In this document: piece by piece, positions 53,586-61,504 of the stretch | Layout of the letters: each line of letters begins with the position of its first letter | Numbering within the stretch: position 1 is the stretch's first letter | Assembly (NCBI RefSeq): GCF_000378345.1 | Contig: NZ_KB899545.1 | Location: forward strand, 124,001 to 188,000 | Origin: Hirschia maritima DSM 19733 | Lineage (GTDB): Bacteria; Pseudomonadota; Alphaproteobacteria; Caulobacterales; Hyphomonadaceae | Reading direction: 5' to 3' | DNA length: 64,000 bases | Notes under the pieces: generated by a model | What the model was told of the DNA's origin: nothing | The model's database searches: none | Seen by the model: only the letters and a program-made list of their open reading frames with translations | Made by a program: the position numbers and the translations under genes

Positions 53586-54353
53586 ATGACACCGGAAATT
53601 TTGATTGGAGCAATTATTCCAACTTACCGTCATGTGAAAGCACTTCCGTCGATTGTTGATGAATTAGTTGCGCGAGATTGCCCAGTTATAATTATTGATG
53701 ATGGTAATGCGCCTGAACAAGCTCAGCAAATTGCTGCATTGGCGGACCCTATGAGGCGGGTACAGGTTGTTCGCCTTTCAGAAAATGGTGGAAAAGGAGT
53801 GGCCGTCAAAGCAGGCTTTAAACAAGCTGCGGAATGCGGTTGGACTCACGCCATCCAGATCGATGCAGATGGTCAGCATGATATATCGCAATTGCCCGAA
53901 ATGATGGATCTTTGTAGGCGAAATCCTAAGGCGGTGATTTGCGCCATTCCGGTTTATGATCACACAATTCCAAAAGGCCGAAAGATCGGACGGGAGATCA
54001 CCCACTTCTGGGTAAGAGTTGAGACATTATCTCTTGAGATCAATGATTCAATGTGCGGCTTTCGGATTTATCCATTGGAAGATGCAGTCCATGTCATTTC
54101 ACGAGAGTTGATTGGTGCGCGAATGGATTTTGACACCGAAATTCTTGTTCAATTGAACTGGCGAGGTTTGAGAGTCGTGGAGCATCCAACCAAGGTAATT
54201 TATCCTGCTGAAAATGTCTCTAATTTCAGAATGCTTTGGGACAATGTACGCATTTCTGCGATGCATACGCGGCTTGCTGTACAAGCGCCTTTTCGAGTGC
54301 CTATCAGAAGTCTGAGACGGCTATTGACCAACAAATACCCGAAGATTAGCTAA
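53586..54353 (+). CDS. Family 2 glycosyltransferase
   Basis: A 255-residue GT-A enzyme without a clear membrane anchor. VVIIP-type start is IGAIIPTYRHVKALPSIVDE; the nucleotide-sugar/metal site is IQIDADGQHD near residue 98; GKGVAVKAGF and MDFDTEILVQLNWRG are typical of dolichol-phosphate-mannose synthase-like enzymes. In aryl polyene clusters a GT2 is thought to add the head-group sugar of the lipid. It overlaps the convergent PPTase gene by 8 bases. Confidence 0.88.
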   Translation: MTPEILIGAIIPTYRHVKALPSIVDELVARDCPVIIIDDGNAPEQAQQIAALADPMRRVQVVRLSENGGKGVAVKAGFKQAAECGWTHAIQIDADGQHDISQLPEMMDLCRRNPKAVICAIPVYDHTIPKGRKIGREITHFWVRVETLSLEINDSMCGFRIYPLEDAVHVISRELIGARMDFDTEILVQLNWRGLRVVEHPTKVIYPAENVSNFRMLWDNVRISAMHTRLAVQAPFRVPIRSLRRLLTNKYPKIS

Positions 54354-54966
54354 GTGAATTAATGGTTGGTAGAATGATAGGTTTTGAATCAATTGGCTCA
54401 TTTCCGGCGATAGACACGTAGAAGTTATCGTAAATGCGCTGGTGCCATCTCCAACCGCTTTTTGTTGGGATCAGTTTGTCATCTTGAGCCGAGTTTTCGC
54501 AAAGAGTTTCGACTAGATCTTGCGTGTTGGGATAGGTGCCAAAAGCTTTGTAATAGGCTTCTAAATAAGTCCAACCTCTACAAAGGCTTTCAATCGGATA
54601 AATAGAGCAATCCTGCCCATCGACAAAGCGGGAGAGTATATCGGCCCAACTACGGCTCGTATCCATGTATTCAATATCGAATCCGAGTAAAATAGTTTTG
54701 TCGCTCACAGCAGCGCCACACAATCCTCTGCAGTGTGAACGACTAAGACTTGCTTTATCCGTGTTGATTTTTGATTCTGCGTTTGATTGCGCGATATCCG
54801 CCCAATCCCGTTGCTTTTTTAGCGCGAACCGATCCGTTATTGGAGATGCAGCGTATAATCCGACAAATATCGCCAATTGATAGACCTCTAATTCTTGCAT
54901 GCATTGCAAGCTATCTATAGCAATAAATTTAATATCAGTACCAACTAATTCGTTCTTTAATGGCAT
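54346..54966 (-). CDS. 4'-phosphopantetheinyl transferase
   Basis: About 206 residues from ATG 54966. The frame extends upstream to 55161, but that part overlaps the divergent ketosynthase-like gene and is not protein-like. The family's two blocks are present: LLGFDIEYMD with the metal-binding Asp-x-Glu, and RGWTYLEAYYKAFGTYP with the catalytic W-x(3)-E-x3-K pattern. It should load the phosphopantetheine arm on the two cluster ACPs. Inverted within the cluster. Confidence 0.83.
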   Translation of the reverse strand: MPLKNELVGTDIKFIAIDSLQCMQELEVYQLAIFVGLYAASPITDRFALKKQRDWADIAQSNAESKINTDKASLSRSHCRGLCGAAVSDKTILLGFDIEYMDTSRSWADILSRFVDGQDCSIYPIESLCRGWTYLEAYYKAFGTYPNTQDLVETLCENSAQDDKLIPTKSGWRWHQRIYDNFYVSIAGNEPIDSKPIILPTINSLS

Positions 54967-55000
54967 GGGATAGAGTTGGCTTAATTGTTTCTGAGAATGA

Positions 55001-55666
55001 ATGAATAAAATGGGACAAATGATCGGACAACTAAGGATGAAAGCATTCTCTGGCCTTACCAGACAGAATGAAAAGGTCACAGAATATGGTGACCTAAAGC
55101 CATTAAGTGACCTTCCCAAGCGCGCTGTCCGTAGGTTTTCTGATCTGGAACGCGGCGTCATATCGTGTTTGATGGGGCTAAACGAAAACTTAGAAGGTGG
55201 TTTAGGGAATACTCCGATTGTCCTTGCATCGCGCTACGGAGCGATGACTAACACGCTCGAATTACTGCGTTTGATAAATCAAGAAGAAACGCTTTCGCCA
55301 ACGGCGTTTTCATTGTCAGTACATAATGCGGCGGTGGGAGTTGCAAGCCAACTTACAAAAAACCAAGGTGGACATACCGCTATTGCGGCAGGTGAACGAT
55401 CATTGCACGAAGGATTGACCGAGTGTTACGCGCGCTTGGTTGATGGACAAGAACAAGTGGTGCTTATCTATTCTGATTGCCAATTGGTCAAAGAGTATGC
55501 CCATTTTGGACAAGTAGATGTCGATGTTCAATTTGCTTTGCTATTAGACAATCCCCCAGAAACTTTAGATCAAGATATTCACCAAATATCGCTGGACGTG
55601 CAGGGGGCCATCGATTCGCTAATTGGTATAAATGCGGGGGCGGTAAATCTTCAATGGAAGATGTAA
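55001..55666 (+). CDS. Short beta-ketoacyl synthase-like protein (N-terminal type)
   Basis: A 221-residue protein of the short ketosynthase N-terminal type (Ketoacyl-synt_2) known from aryl polyene clusters. Segments LSDLPKRAVRRFSDLERGV, IVLASRYGAMTNTLELL and LSVHNAAVGVASQLTKNQGG align with the first half of ketosynthases; the nucleophile position is in AAGERSLHEG, without Cys. It lacks the C-terminal half and cannot act alone as a condensing enzyme. It overlaps the acyltransferase gene by 13 bases. Confidence 0.82.
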   Translation: MNKMGQMIGQLRMKAFSGLTRQNEKVTEYGDLKPLSDLPKRAVRRFSDLERGVISCLMGLNENLEGGLGNTPIVLASRYGAMTNTLELLRLINQEETLSPTAFSLSVHNAAVGVASQLTKNQGGHTAIAAGERSLHEGLTECYARLVDGQEQVVLIYSDCQLVKEYAHFGQVDVDVQFALLLDNPPETLDQDIHQISLDVQGAIDSLIGINAGAVNLQWKM

Positions 55667-56457
55667 AATCAAGAATATATATAAAGGCCCCTTGGACGCC
55701 TGGTCGTACTCTGAGGCTGGTTACAACAGGAATATCGTTTGCCTTTTTTGGAATCGGTGGATTATTGCTTGCGCTAGTCTACTTTCCGCTGATGCGATTA
55801 GTCGTGTGGAACGCGGAAAAGCGAGCCAAAATATCTCAAAAATCAGTGCATTTAGCTTTTCGTCTTTTCATTGAATTTATGAGAGTGATGGGAACTGTTT
55901 CTTATGAAATTCATGGTGCTGACAAGCTGAAATCAGTTCGGGGAACTGTCATCGTAGCAAACCATCCTAGTTTGCTAGACGTTGTGTTCATGATGGCCTT
56001 TTTACGTAGGACGCGAGCGGTCGTGAAGGAAAGTGTCGCGACAAACCCCTTTATGGGCGGTGTAATCCGGTCATCAAATTACATTCCGAACACAGGTGTC
56101 CCTGAAGCTTTAATCGAAGCATGCGCTGAAGCATTGCAAGAAGGCGCTAACCTTTGCATCTTTCCTGAAGGGTCAAGAACGCCAATTGGTGAAAAGGTGA
56201 AATATCAACGCGGCTTTTCTTATGTGGCTCTTAAAAGCAAAGCGCCCGTATTGATTGTAACAATAGAGGTGAACCCGCCAAGTCTAAGAAAGGGTGAGCC
56301 TTGGTACTCAATCCCGGAAAAAAGAGCGCATTGGGTGATTCGTGTCCACGATACGATTGATACTGGCGCTGAGTATGGTAATGAGCGTCCCGTTATTGGT
56401 GCAAGAAGGCTAGCGCTAGACGTTCAGACAAAGATCGAAAAGGAACTTCAAGTATGA
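55654..56457 (+). CDS. PlsC-like 1-acylglycerol-3-phosphate acyltransferase
   Basis: About 267 residues from ATG 55654, inside the previous gene's end; a longer frame from 55477 is the shadow of that gene. A membrane helix (about 19-43) precedes VIVANHPSLLDVVFM with the NH-x4-D catalytic motif near 105 and FPEGSRTPIGEK near 165. It probably acylates the lipid scaffold or transfers the polyene onto it. Stop overlaps the first ACP start. Confidence 0.9.
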   Translation: MEDVKSRIYIKAPWTPGRTLRLVTTGISFAFFGIGGLLLALVYFPLMRLVVWNAEKRAKISQKSVHLAFRLFIEFMRVMGTVSYEIHGADKLKSVRGTVIVANHPSLLDVVFMMAFLRRTRAVVKESVATNPFMGGVIRSSNYIPNTGVPEALIEACAEALQEGANLCIFPEGSRTPIGEKVKYQRGFSYVALKSKAPVLIVTIEVNPPSLRKGEPWYSIPEKRAHWVIRVHDTIDTGAEYGNERPVIGARRLALDVQTKIEKELQV

Positions 56458-56711
56458 CTGAACTTGAAAAAGAAATTCGGACATTACTTATTGATGTACT
56501 CAACTTGGAAGATCTAACTGAAGATGAAATCGGTATGGAAGACGATTTGTTTTCAGACGACGGCGTTGCGTTGGATTCAATTGATGCGCTTGAGCTAGGT
56601 GTAGCAATTCAGAAAAAATATGGTGTTAAATTGGAGCCCAAAGACGAAAAACTCCAAAAACATTTTCAAAATATCCGTCTCTTAGCTGAGCTGATTGAAG
56701 CGCGTCGATAG
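56454..56711 (+). CDS. Acyl carrier protein (first)
   Basis: An 85-residue ACP with the phosphopantetheine attachment Ser42 in VALDSIDALELGVAI, an extended acidic loop before it (MEDDLFSDDGV) and the usual four-helix pattern. Aryl polyene clusters carry two ACPs, one suggested for starter loading and one for elongation. Coupled to the acyltransferase by a 4-base overlap and 10 bases from the second ACP. Confidence 0.93.
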   Translation: MTELEKEIRTLLIDVLNLEDLTEDEIGMEDDLFSDDGVALDSIDALELGVAIQKKYGVKLEPKDEKLQKHFQNIRLLAELIEARR

Positions 56712-56721
56712 GAGGGGATAG

Positions 56722-56967
56722 ATGAATAAAGAAGAAGCATTTGCAGAGATTCGCAAGAACCTAATCGAGATATTTGAAATCCCTGAAGATGACATCAAAC
56801 AAGATGCCAAGCTTATGGATGATCTAGGTTTGGATAGTATCGATGCTGTAGACATGATGGTTCAGTTGCAGGAAACAACCGGGCAAAAAGTGTCTCCGGA
56901 ACAATTTGAAAATGTTGTGACTGTCGATGATCTGGTCGCTCTGGTGATCGAGCTGACAGAGAAGTAG
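56722..56967 (+). CDS. Acyl carrier protein (second)
   Basis: An 81-residue ACP with attachment Ser39 in DDLGLDSIDAVDMM, behind a strong AGGAGGGG site. It is closer to classical AcpP than its neighbour. It is 5 bases from the following membrane protein gene. It should carry the growing polyene or the aryl starter. Confidence 0.95.
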   Translation: MNKEEAFAEIRKNLIEIFEIPEDDIKQDAKLMDDLGLDSIDAVDMMVQLQETTGQKVSPEQFENVVTVDDLVALVIELTEK

Positions 56968-56972
56968 CTCGA

Positions 56973-57530
56973 ATGAAGCGATTGGCCAGCATCCTGCTTG
57001 GCGGGTTGACGATTCTTTATCCGCTCATTGCTGTGGCTATGTTGCGCCATGTGCCGATTTATATAGTTCTAATCGTGCTGCTCGTGGCATTGGGGCTTCG
57101 TTTATGGCTGGGTGGAAAGTCAGCACCATTTTCTATCATCCTCGCAAGTATTTCTGCAATCACCGGAATTAGCGTCACGGCGATTTTCGATCAGGAACTG
57201 TCACTGCGATTGTATCCAGTATTTATGGCGGGAGCGATGCTCGTCGCTTTCTTGGTCTCTCTTATTCGAGGGCCTTCAATGATCGAGCGTTTCGCAAGAT
57301 TAGCAGAACCAGAATTACCAGATCATGCGAGTGGATACACATATAAAGTCACAGTCGTATGGTGTGCGTTTATTGCGATTAATTTGGTCATTGCATTGTG
57401 GACCGTTTTCTACGCAAGCATGGAGGTTTGGTCCATATATAATGGACTAATCGCATATGTGCTGATGGCAGTATTGTTCATTGGCGAACTTGTGTTTAGG
57501 AAATTTATCTGGAAACCCAAAGAAAGTTAG
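56973..57530 (+). CDS. Polytopic membrane protein of aryl polyene clusters (COG4648-like)
   Basis: A 185-residue protein with about six hydrophobic helices (ILLGGLTILYPLIAVAML, IYIVLIVLLVALGLRLWL, then four more) and the conserved cytoplasmic loop LIRGPSMIERFARLAEPELP, followed by GYTYKVTVVWCAFI. This family occurs with aryl polyene ACP and ligase genes; database names such as gyrase subunit are errors. Its role is unknown, perhaps anchoring the soluble enzymes at the membrane. Confidence 0.82.
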   Translation: MKRLASILLGGLTILYPLIAVAMLRHVPIYIVLIVLLVALGLRLWLGGKSAPFSIILASISAITGISVTAIFDQELSLRLYPVFMAGAMLVAFLVSLIRGPSMIERFARLAEPELPDHASGYTYKVTVVWCAFIAINLVIALWTVFYASMEVWSIYNGLIAYVLMAVLFIGELVFRKFIWKPKES

Positions 57531-57541
57531 AGGCCGAAAAA

Positions 57542-59209
57542 TTGGTCAGTATTCTGGATAAACTTCTCACTGCTAAAGCTGAGCAAATACTGTTTCAGTC
57601 AACGAAGCATGGCGATATTACCGCCGGAAATATCCGTTCAATGGCAGCGCAGATGGAAGAGCACATTTCAACTGAACAGTTGAGGACTTATGTATATGCC
57701 AGATCGGCGGCGGTTTGGTGTGCGGCCTACCTAGCTTCAGCGCTCAAGAATTGTAATATTGTCCTATTACCCCAGTGCGGGGCTGATTACTTAAAGATGG
57801 TTGGAGTGCAATCTTCGGATCTGATAAGTGACGCCGTTGATGAGGCAATTTCACCCGACTGGAGTGGTATCCAGCCTGATGCAAATATTGATAGTGATGT
57901 AACTCAAGATCCAAATTTAATATTCTTCACATCTGGTTCGTCGGGTACACCAAAAGAGATTTTCAAACCTGTATCATTGATCGAATCAGAGGCTCGCATT
58001 TGGCAAAATTCATTTGCTGGAAATTGCGATCATATTGCTGGAACAGTTTCTCATCAGCATGTTTATGGCATGATTTTCAGAATTGCTTTGCCGATCTTGA
58101 GTGGAGCCATCGGTGAAGATGAGATGGCGTTGTCATGGGAAGCCCTAATGCATTCTGTGACTGATAAAACACTTGTTGTATCTAGTCCTGCGCATTTGAC
58201 ACGATTACCTGAGCCTTCTTCTGTTGCGGAGAATAGGCCGGCATTTATTTTATCGTCTGGAGGACCACTTTCTCCAGAAGCCTCGTTCGAAACGCGAGAC
58301 GTGATTGGTGTGCAGCCGATTGAAATTTTCGGAAGCACAGAAACGGGGGGAGTAGCGTGGCGTCAAAGAAAAACGGCTGATGAAGCTTGGACACCAATTG
58401 AAGGCGCAGAACTTTCTATTGGCAATGATGGCGAGCTTCTGGTTCAGTCTCCATTTATCGAGGATAAGTCTTCCATGAAGATGGGGGACCGCGTTGATTT
58501 TCAAGCCGATGGGCGTTTTCGATTGTTGGGCCGGATGGACCGGATTGTGAAGGTGGAGGGAAAACGCGTGTCATTGCCTCGTGTGGAAGAGGTCATTCTA
58601 TCTCATCCGATGATTGAAGAATGTGCGGTACTTATGACGTCTATGGAAGGACGAGAACGACTAAGTGCTTTGGTCGTCTTAAATGACGAAGGAAAATCGG
58701 AATTAGGAAAGCTTAGGTCATTTAAGTTCAGCCGGTATCTTCGTAGGCACTTTGTTGAAATGTTAGAGCCCGCGGAATTCCCAAAACGTATTCGATTTGT
58801 GCCAAGCATACCGGTAAATTCTCAATCGAAACGCGTTCTAGGTAATCTAAAGGAATTGTTTGAATGCGTTCGCATACTCGACGTGCTGAAATCAGCCGAG
58901 GTTAGCGCGGATCGGTTCAGTGCTCACTTAACATTTGAAATTTTAGACGATCTTCCTTGGTTTCAAGGACATTTTAAAGACAATCCAGTTTTGCCTGGGT
59001 TATCGCAAACTCACATGGCTGTGCGGTTAGCAGAAGAGATTTGGTCTGTCGAACCTGCCAATATGAATGTTAGCCGAATGAAGTTTCAAAAAGTGTTGGT
59101 GCCGGGTGATGTTGTCGATCTCAAAATTGAATACAAACCCGACACTCAAAAGATAGTTTTTGCCTTTTCTAGGGGCGAAGATAAAATTTCATCTGGTACA
59201 GTAGGGTAA
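57542..59209 (+). CDS. AMP-dependent ligase fused to a hotdog dehydratase
   Basis: A 555-residue two-domain protein with TTG start. Residues 1 to about 445 are an adenylate-forming ligase: ATP loop FFTSGSSGTPKE at 129-139, IEIFGSTETGG near 262, the hinge GRMDRIVKVEGKRVS, and the catalytic Lys in NSQSKRVLG. Residues about 455-555 are a FabA/FabZ-like dehydratase with DLPWFQGHFKDNPVLPG and LSQTHMAVRLAEE, including the active-site His of GHF. It would activate the aryl acid for ACP loading and dehydrate chain intermediates. Stop abuts the convergent rhodanese gene. Confidence 0.87.
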   Translation: MVSILDKLLTAKAEQILFQSTKHGDITAGNIRSMAAQMEEHISTEQLRTYVYARSAAVWCAAYLASALKNCNIVLLPQCGADYLKMVGVQSSDLISDAVDEAISPDWSGIQPDANIDSDVTQDPNLIFFTSGSSGTPKEIFKPVSLIESEARIWQNSFAGNCDHIAGTVSHQHVYGMIFRIALPILSGAIGEDEMALSWEALMHSVTDKTLVVSSPAHLTRLPEPSSVAENRPAFILSSGGPLSPEASFETRDVIGVQPIEIFGSTETGGVAWRQRKTADEAWTPIEGAELSIGNDGELLVQSPFIEDKSSMKMGDRVDFQADGRFRLLGRMDRIVKVEGKRVSLPRVEEVILSHPMIEECAVLMTSMEGRERLSALVVLNDEGKSELGKLRSFKFSRYLRRHFVEMLEPAEFPKRIRFVPSIPVNSQSKRVLGNLKELFECVRILDVLKSAEVSADRFSAHLTFEILDDLPWFQGHFKDNPVLPGLSQTHMAVRLAEEIWSVEPANMNVSRMKFQKVLVPGDVVDLKIEYKPDTQKIVFAFSRGEDKISSGTVG

Positions 59210-59623
59210 TTAGTCAGTGGCGTAGGTGCTCATAGGAAGTTCCTTGGCCTGCCAACCTTGAGCACCTTCTTTGACGTTATATAGATTGTTCAATCCAGCG
59301 TCTTCTAGCGCTTTGGCTGCGCGCGTTGAGCGGCCACCAGAACGACATATGAGTGCTATGGGTTTGTCCGGATTAGCTTTGGACTTATTCAATATCTCTT
59401 CAATGAAATCTTCTCGTTGGTATTGAAGCATGACTGCATGTTCAGGAGTGCCGGTGCTCTGCCATTCATTTGGAGTCCGGATGTCGACGAGCGTGATTTT
59501 GCCTTCTGCTGCCTGAGAGTGGGCTTCCTCGACAGAAAGAAGTTTGGTTTCAGCGGTCGCAATGACCGAGACCGAGGATAATGTTAAAGCTGATACGAGA
59601 AAAGTGATGATGCGTTTGAACAT
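59210..59623 (-). CDS. Periplasmic rhodanese-like protein
   Basis: A 137-residue single rhodanese domain with a signal peptide (ITFLVSALTLSSVSVIATAE). LVDIRTPNEWQSTGTPEHAV and the active-site loop ICRSGGRSTRAAKAL with catalytic Cys are intact. It would handle sulphane sulphur or serve as a thiol carrier in the periplasm. Inverted between the ligase and ammonia lyase genes, so not obviously part of pigment synthesis. Confidence 0.9.
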   Translation of the reverse strand: MFKRIITFLVSALTLSSVSVIATAETKLLSVEEAHSQAAEGKITLVDIRTPNEWQSTGTPEHAVMLQYQREDFIEEILNKSKANPDKPIALICRSGGRSTRAAKALEDAGLNNLYNVKEGAQGWQAKELPMSTYATD

Positions 59624-59649
59624 TATTTATCCTGCTGTTTAAATGAGTA

Positions 59650-59663
59650 AATGATATATCATT
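59650..59663. promoter_or_regulatory. 14-base perfect palindrome upstream of the rhodanese gene
   Basis: AATGATATATCATT reads the same on both strands and lies 27-40 bases upstream of the minus-strand rhodanese start, in the 263-base divergent region shared with the ammonia lyase gene. Size and place fit a dimeric repressor operator; no regulator is identified. Confidence 0.4.
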
Positions 59664-59780
59664 ATGGTGTGGGTTTAGTTAGACATCAAGCATATTGATG
59701 AAAAGAGATGTATAAACTTTCAATAATATGGGGGTGTTCTTTATTCTTTCACCAGAGTACATAGTGGAGTTCGGTTTAAG

Positions 59781-59849
59781 TGCATTTACGCAAAATGCAT
59801 AAGCATGGACAGTATATTGAATTTTTGAACCTTAGAATGCTGCAAGCAT
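59781..59849. promoter_or_regulatory. Two dyads upstream of the ammonia lyase gene
   Basis: TGCATTT-ACGCA-AAATGCA (59781-59799) and ATGCT-GCA-AGCAT (59837-59849) are perfect inverted repeats in the 106 bases before the ammonia lyase start; both share the ATGC/GCAT core. They may be paired binding sites of one regulator. No clear -10/-35 pair is visible next to them. Confidence 0.4.
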
Positions 59850-59886
59850 GAATTGGCATTTTGAGTGTGGGGTATAGGACGAAGCA

Positions 59887-61443
59887 ATGGCTGCTGATAC
59901 AGGTGATTTTCCAACATTCGTTTTTGGTGAAGATGAACTTGATACTGTAACCTTGGACCGTTTGGCCACGCAGCGTGTCATGCCTCAAATGTCGGTCAAT
60001 AGCGATGTTCTGGAGGTCATCAACAACTCGGCTAAACATGTAACAAACCTTCTTGAAAATGAAGGAAAAATTTACGGTGTTACAACTGGATATGGCGATA
60101 GCGTTGTGCGTGCTGTCCCTCCAGAATTGGTCGCTGAATTGCCTTTGCATTTATCAAGATTTCATGGTTGCGGCATGGGGCGTTTTTTGACGCCAGAAGA
60201 AACTCGCGCAACGCTTGCAGTGCGATTGGTGACGTTAGTTCGTGGGTGGTCAGGTGTTTCCATGGACTTGGTGCAATTGCTCGCCAGTATGCTGAAATTG
60301 GATATTCTACCGCTTATTCCGTCTGAAGGCTCTGTTGGAGCTTCAGGTGATTTGACGCCGCTATCATATATCGCTGGATCGCTCGCAGGAGAGCGCGATG
60401 TATTGCACAATGGGCAAGTAAAATTAGCGAGAGAAGCATTCGCTGAAGAAGGTTTGACGGAGATCACACTTCGTCCCAAAGAAGCTCTTGCCATAATGAA
60501 CGGCACGTCAGTGATGACCGCTCTGGCTGGGATTGCTTTGGAGCAATCCAAGAGGTTAGCTGCAGCCGCAACGCGTTTGACGTCAATGTGTTCATTGGCG
60601 ATTTTAGGAAATACGCGTCACTTTGATGAGCGTTTGTTTAATGCCAAACCGCACCAGGGGCAGATGCTAATCGCACGGCATATTCGTGAAGACCTTGCAC
60701 CAATGCAAGCGAACCATGAAGCAGTGCGTATGCAAGATAGATATTCCACACGTTGCGCTCCCCACGTAATCGGGGTGTTGCAGGATGCAATGCCAATGTT
60801 GGAAACAACATTGAATACTGAAATCAATTCATCAAATGATAATCCGTTGTTTGACCCTGAAACTGGTGATGTCCTGCATGGAGGGCATTTCTATGGCGGG
60901 CATGTCTGTATGGTTGCGGATACTTTGAAAACCCAAGTCGCTAACCTTGCTGATCTTATGGATCGTCAGTTGGCGACTTTGGTGGATACGCGATATTCCA
61001 ATGGTCTTCCGTCAAATCTAACAGGTGCAATAGGTGAGCGCGCGCCAATTAATCACGGATTTAAAGCTGTTCAAATTGGGGTGTCTGCATGGACGGCGGA
61101 AGCTTGTAAATTGACGATGCCTGCATCAGTTTTCTCAAGATCTACTGAGTGTCATAACCAAGATAAAGTCAGCATGGGCACAATAGGTGCGCGTGATGCA
61201 TTGCGCGTAAATGAACTAACAGCACAAGTTACGGCAGCCCATATGATGGCAGCGACACAGGCGATTGAATTGCGCATGAAATCTGGCGAACTAACAGAAG
61301 CTATGGTTGGTTTGCGTGTTCTTGGGCAAATTGCAAAGGTAAGGGCGGTCGTGCCATTTATCTCTGAAGATCAGCCGATGGATAAAATGCTAGCTGAAAT
61401 GACACAGCAGATTTTATCCGGTGAAATGAGCGTCTCTTTTTAA
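59887..61443 (+). CDS. MIO-type aromatic amino acid ammonia lyase (HAL/TAL/PAL family)
   Basis: A 518-residue lyase. The Ala152-Ser153-Gly154 triad in SVGASGDLTPLSYIAG forms the MIO cofactor; catalytic Tyr63 is in IYGVTTGYGD; STECHNQDKVSMG-type C-terminal segment is present. The selectivity pair just before GCGMG is Phe92-His93 (RFHGCGMG), unlike the Ser-His of histidine lyases and the His-Leu or Phe-Leu of classical TAL/PAL. No hut genes are near. Next to an aryl polyene cluster, as in flexirubin loci, it most likely deaminates tyrosine or phenylalanine to the cinnamic-type starter acid; the substrate is inferred. Confidence 0.88.
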   Translation: MAADTGDFPTFVFGEDELDTVTLDRLATQRVMPQMSVNSDVLEVINNSAKHVTNLLENEGKIYGVTTGYGDSVVRAVPPELVAELPLHLSRFHGCGMGRFLTPEETRATLAVRLVTLVRGWSGVSMDLVQLLASMLKLDILPLIPSEGSVGASGDLTPLSYIAGSLAGERDVLHNGQVKLAREAFAEEGLTEITLRPKEALAIMNGTSVMTALAGIALEQSKRLAAAATRLTSMCSLAILGNTRHFDERLFNAKPHQGQMLIARHIREDLAPMQANHEAVRMQDRYSTRCAPHVIGVLQDAMPMLETTLNTEINSSNDNPLFDPETGDVLHGGHFYGGHVCMVADTLKTQVANLADLMDRQLATLVDTRYSNGLPSNLTGAIGERAPINHGFKAVQIGVSAWTAEACKLTMPASVFSRSTECHNQDKVSMGTIGARDALRVNELTAQVTAAHMMAATQAIELRMKSGELTEAMVGLRVLGQIAKVRAVVPFISEDQPMDKMLAEMTQQILSGEMSVSF

Positions 61444-61504
61444 TTTAGAACTCAAAACAAATGCTTAGCGAAATGCTTTGAAGCGAACCCGCTTGTTGGT
61501 GTGT

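Noticed and set aside
59887-61443. Histidine utilisation enzyme HutH
   Set aside because: No hutU, hutI or hutG beside it, the selectivity pair is not Ser-His, and it adjoins a pigment cluster; an aromatic lyase is more likely, though not proven.
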